A DNA stretch of 6,954 bases from Ignavibacteria bacterium UBA4661 (GTDB lineage: Bacteria > Bacteroidota > Ignavibacteria > Kapaibacteriales > UBA4661), in assembly GCA_002405405.1 (NCBI GenBank), contig DHLT01000041.1:8626-15579 (forward strand). Direction: 5' to 3'. The notes under the pieces are model-generated. The model made no database searches and was not told the DNA's origin. It saw only the letters and a program-made list of their open reading frames with translations. The translations under genes and the position numbers were made by a program. This document shows, piece by piece, positions 5,453 through 6,954 of this stretch. Numbering within the stretch: position 1 is the stretch's first letter; every line of letters begins with the position of its first letter.

Positions 5453-6954
5453 GTGTTTTCAACAACGCTCTACCCTAATGGTCCAGCTGGGGGCAATTCA
5501 CAAACCGGATTCGCTTCTTTTCTCAATCAAAGTGGTGCTTCTCCTGTTATCACCAATGTTACTCCTTCTTCGGGTGCAACAGGTTCAACAGTAACCATTA
5601 CCGGTACAAATCTTAACCAACTCACCGCGGTACGTTTTTTCGGATCTGGTGGGGTAAATGCTACCGTCAACTCTAATACGCCAACACAAGTCGTTGTTAC
5701 AGTGCCTGTAGGAATTACTGCGTCTGTTGGTCAGATATATGTACAGAATGCAACAGGGAATACATTGTCGGGAAACTTTACCGTGCTTTCAACATCGCTG
5801 ACGGTGAATGCCTCTTCATTGAATTTTGGTTCAACAACAGCGAATGGCGAAAGTACTTCGCAAACCATGAGCATTCTCTTCGCAAACCTTGGATTGAATG
5901 AACGAGTGAGTTATACACTTTGTGGAACAAATAGTTCTAGTTTCAGTCTAAGCTCATCCGGCTTTAGCACGAATGCCTCGCAGACAATTTTTACGACGAA
6001 TGTAACAATTACTTTTACACCAAATACAGGTATTGGTACATCGGTAGCAACACTAACGATAGCATTGACAAGTACAACTGCAACGAGTGTGGTGAATCTT
6101 TCTGCAAATGTTATAGCACAATCACCACCGACAATTACGAATATTAGTTCGACAACGGTACAGCCGGGAAATACAATTACAATCACAGGCACAAATTTTT
6201 CACGGACTTCTTCGGTAACAATTGGCGGTGTCGGTGTGTATCGGTATTGGGTAAGCTCACCTACATCAATTACAGCAGTCGTGGGAGCAGGATTTATCGG
6301 TAGTGGTAATGTCGTCGTAACAACGCCTGTAGGTACATCGAATGGCAGTAGTATAACCGTTAATGTAGGAACAACGTATATCAATCCACCTAATACGGCA
6401 GTACGTGTTTTGGGGCAGACAAACTTTACCTTAAATGGCGCAGGCAACGGAGCAGGCAACTTAGATAATCCTAATATCGGTGCCGTTGATCCTGTCACTG
6501 GAAAAGTTTTTGTGCCCGAGTACAATAATAATCGTGTCTTGCGTTTTGCAAATTATGCTGCGCTCACCAACGGTATACCGGCAGAGGCAGTCTTAGGGCA
6601 GACAGGTTTTGGTGTCAATACCAGTGGTAGCGATGCAAACAAAATGAGCCAACCAATAGCAGTTCATGTTGATGGTGCAGGTCGTTTATGGGTAGCAGAT
6701 TTTGGGAATGCACGTGTCCTACGTTTCGATAATGCAAGCAGTAAAAATAATGGCGACAATGCCGATGGTGTGTTGGGTCAGAGTGGAGTTGGTGCGAATA
6801 CGCAAGCAACAACCCGCAATGGCATGAGAAATCCGGCGGCAGTCTTTGCTGACGGTGGTGGACGTTTGTGGGTTGCAGACCTCACGAATCATCGTGTCTT
6901 GCGTTTTGACAATGCGGCAAACAAAGCCAATGGTGCAGATGCCGATGGTGTCAT
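4676..6954 (+). CDS. 3' part of the interrupted secreted protein: VCBS repeats 3-7, TIG-ASH-TIG, NHL repeats; 3' partial
   Basis: The frame is open from just after the TGA at 4667 to the right edge; from the GTG at 4676 it covers 759 complete codons. No real translation start is evident. GTG 4676 and ATG 4754 are possible, but neither has a Shine-Dalgarno sequence or a signal peptide, and ATG 4754 sits inside calcium loop 3 (DMNGDG). That fits a severed half of the upstream reading frame rather than an independent gene. It encodes VCBS loops 3-7, then a TIG domain (SPVITNVTPSSGATGSTVTI), an ASH domain opening SLNFGSTTANGESTSQ, a second TIG (SPPTITNISSTTVQPGNTIT), and NHL-type repeats with VLGQ and RLWVAD motifs. 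These are binding or scaffold folds; no catalytic residues are seen. If translated alone it would stay in the cytoplasm, where such Ca-loop and Ig modules would be out of place. Confidence 0.7.
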   Translation, partial: MGAFPTRTQKTVATANAGSYYVRPADMNGDGLLDLVATNSDASTITVLLNTGGNTFASPRSFAYNSQPNVAFIPSPPSFFNVGDINNDGNLDLLVMGINFLTVAFGDGQGGLALQQTTFPGSSFSSDGQCYLLDLNNDGNIDLLSPYGSGNTIVIGIGNGTGSFTMSYFNYSSFYTNPYDLNPATLGVGDLDGDGDLDFLMPHNQGETGNMVTRVLNNGSGSFTTSGTFTVPVPSGFTDNYLFGKCTVGDINGDGTIDAVFSTTLYPNGPAGGNSQTGFASFLNQSGASPVITNVTPSSGATGSTVTITGTNLNQLTAVRFFGSGGVNATVNSNTPTQVVVTVPVGITASVGQIYVQNATGNTLSGNFTVLSTSLTVNASSLNFGSTTANGESTSQTMSILFANLGLNERVSYTLCGTNSSSFSLSSSGFSTNASQTIFTTNVTITFTPNTGIGTSVATLTIALTSTTATSVVNLSANVIAQSPPTITNISSTTVQPGNTITITGTNFSRTSSVTIGGVGVYRYWVSSPTSITAVVGAGFIGSGNVVVTTPVGTSNGSSITVNVGTTYINPPNTAVRVLGQTNFTLNGAGNGAGNLDNPNIGAVDPVTGKVFVPEYNNNRVLRFANYAALTNGIPAEAVLGQTGFGVNTSGSDANKMSQPIAVHVDGAGRLWVADFGNARVLRFDNASSKNNGDNADGVLGQSGVGANTQATTRNGMRNPAAVFADGGGRLWVADLTNHRVLRFDNAANKANGADADGV
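5543..6361 (+). other. TIG-ASH-TIG linker between two propeller-type regions
   Basis: Three Ig-fold modules lie in a row in the interrupted gene. TIG 1 (5543-5785) has PVITNVTPSSGATGSTVTITGTN and closes with GNTLSGNFTV (the string is given to show the family's 'P..G..G..vtItG' pattern). The ASH module (5789-6118) opens with LTVNASSLNFGSTTANGEST and later has VTITFTPNTGIGTSVATLTI, matching the choice-of-anchor pattern seen in the first gene. TIG 2 (6122-6361) repeats the TIG pattern with TVQPGNTITITGTNFSRTSS and GTSNGSSITVN. A rigid spacer between propellers is a reasonable inference. Confidence 0.75.
6407..6954 (+). repeat. NHL-type propeller repeats, 60-residue (about 180-base) period, array continues past the edge
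   Basis: Repeat units start at VLGQTNF (6407), VLGQTGF (6590) and VLGQSGV (6770), and a fourth begins at 6950 where the window ends; spacings are 61, 60 and 60 codons. Each unit runs VLGQ, then a Gly/Asn-rich loop, 'P.a...d..GrlwVaD', then 'N.RVLRF' and a short Asn/Ala-rich stretch ending ADGV. This is the 'LGQ' type of bacterial NHL repeat, longer than the classical blade of about 40 residues. DNA similarity persists: the 18 bases at 6531-6548 recur exactly at 6891-6908, 360 bases (two units) away, with a diverged copy at 6711-6728. The repeats therefore look fairly recent or homogenised. Confidence 0.8.

Larger units (their letters stand above)
3947..6954 (+). pseudogene. Secreted VCBS-TIG-ASH-TIG-NHL protein interrupted by one in-frame TGA; 3' partial
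   Basis: Read through a single TGA (codon 241, at 4667-4669), this frame gives 1002 complete codons with uninterrupted domain structure and runs off the right edge. Order: signal peptide (residues 1-27), Big_5-like domain (about 32-131), seven VCBS/FG-GAP calcium loops (starting at D159, 213, 269, 327, 377, 433 and 493), TIG (533-613), ASH (615-725), TIG (726-805), and NHL-type repeats (from 821). The TGA separates loop 2 from loop 3, so a normal stop would leave two of seven blades. Trp is encoded by TGG at all ten sites in the two genes, and the first gene ends with TGA, so the standard code applies. Nonsense mutation or base-call error is most likely; readthrough is the alternative. A T9SS tail beyond the right edge is expected but not visible. 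Confidence 0.7.

Noticed and set aside
5328..5594. Plus-strand 88-codon open frame in another phase
   Set aside because: It overlaps VCBS loop 7 and the start of TIG 1 in the conserved frame; its Leu/Gln-rich translation has no recognisable features.
5911..6525. Open 204-codon minus-strand frame opposite the ASH/TIG/NHL region
   Set aside because: It is antisense to a frame with clear TIG, ASH and NHL domains. Its Val/Thr/Pro-rich composition is what the reverse complement of Thr/Asn/Gly-rich coding gives, and no domain or start signal is seen.

Overview
The window reads as part of a genome from the Bacteroidota/Chlorobiota/Ignavibacteriota-Kapabacteria side of the FCB group. The grounds are a type IX secretion (T9SS) C-terminal sorting domain on the first gene, Sec signal peptides of the 'A|Q' style, a start codon with no Shine-Dalgarno sequence, and very large Thr/Ser/Asn-rich secreted proteins built from ASH (choice-of-anchor D), TIG, VCBS and NHL modules. 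The exact genus cannot be read from the sequence.

Layout. (1) Positions 2-3865, plus strand: the C-terminal 1287 residues of a very large surface or secreted protein. It has about nine tandem ASH-like immunoglobulin-fold modules and a T9SS type A sorting domain at the end. Its N-terminus lies upstream of the window; the GTG at 41 is internal. (2) Positions 3866-3946: an 81-base gap with a weak Bacteroidota-type promoter candidate and no clear terminator. (3) Positions 3947-6954, plus strand: a second very large secreted protein, running off the right edge. It has a signal peptide, a Big_5-like domain, seven VCBS/FG-GAP calcium-loop repeats (a likely seven-bladed propeller), TIG, ASH, TIG, and then NHL-type repeats with a 60-residue period.

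The second gene is interrupted by one in-frame TGA at 4667-4669, between VCBS repeats 2 and 3. The same frame stays open, with full domain homology, for another 2285 bases. Read conventionally this is a 240-residue secreted fragment followed by an orphan 3' part, so probably a nonsense-mutated pseudogene or a base-call error. A perfect 6-bp stem-loop starts six bases after the TGA, so readthrough or recoding deserves a check, although the family alignment argues against selenocysteine.

The two genes point the same way and both look exported and repeat-built, consistent with a cell-surface or secreted adhesin-like pair. No enzyme, RNA gene, mobile element or CRISPR array is visible. I found no convincing new biological system; the interrupted propeller gene is the main point of interest.
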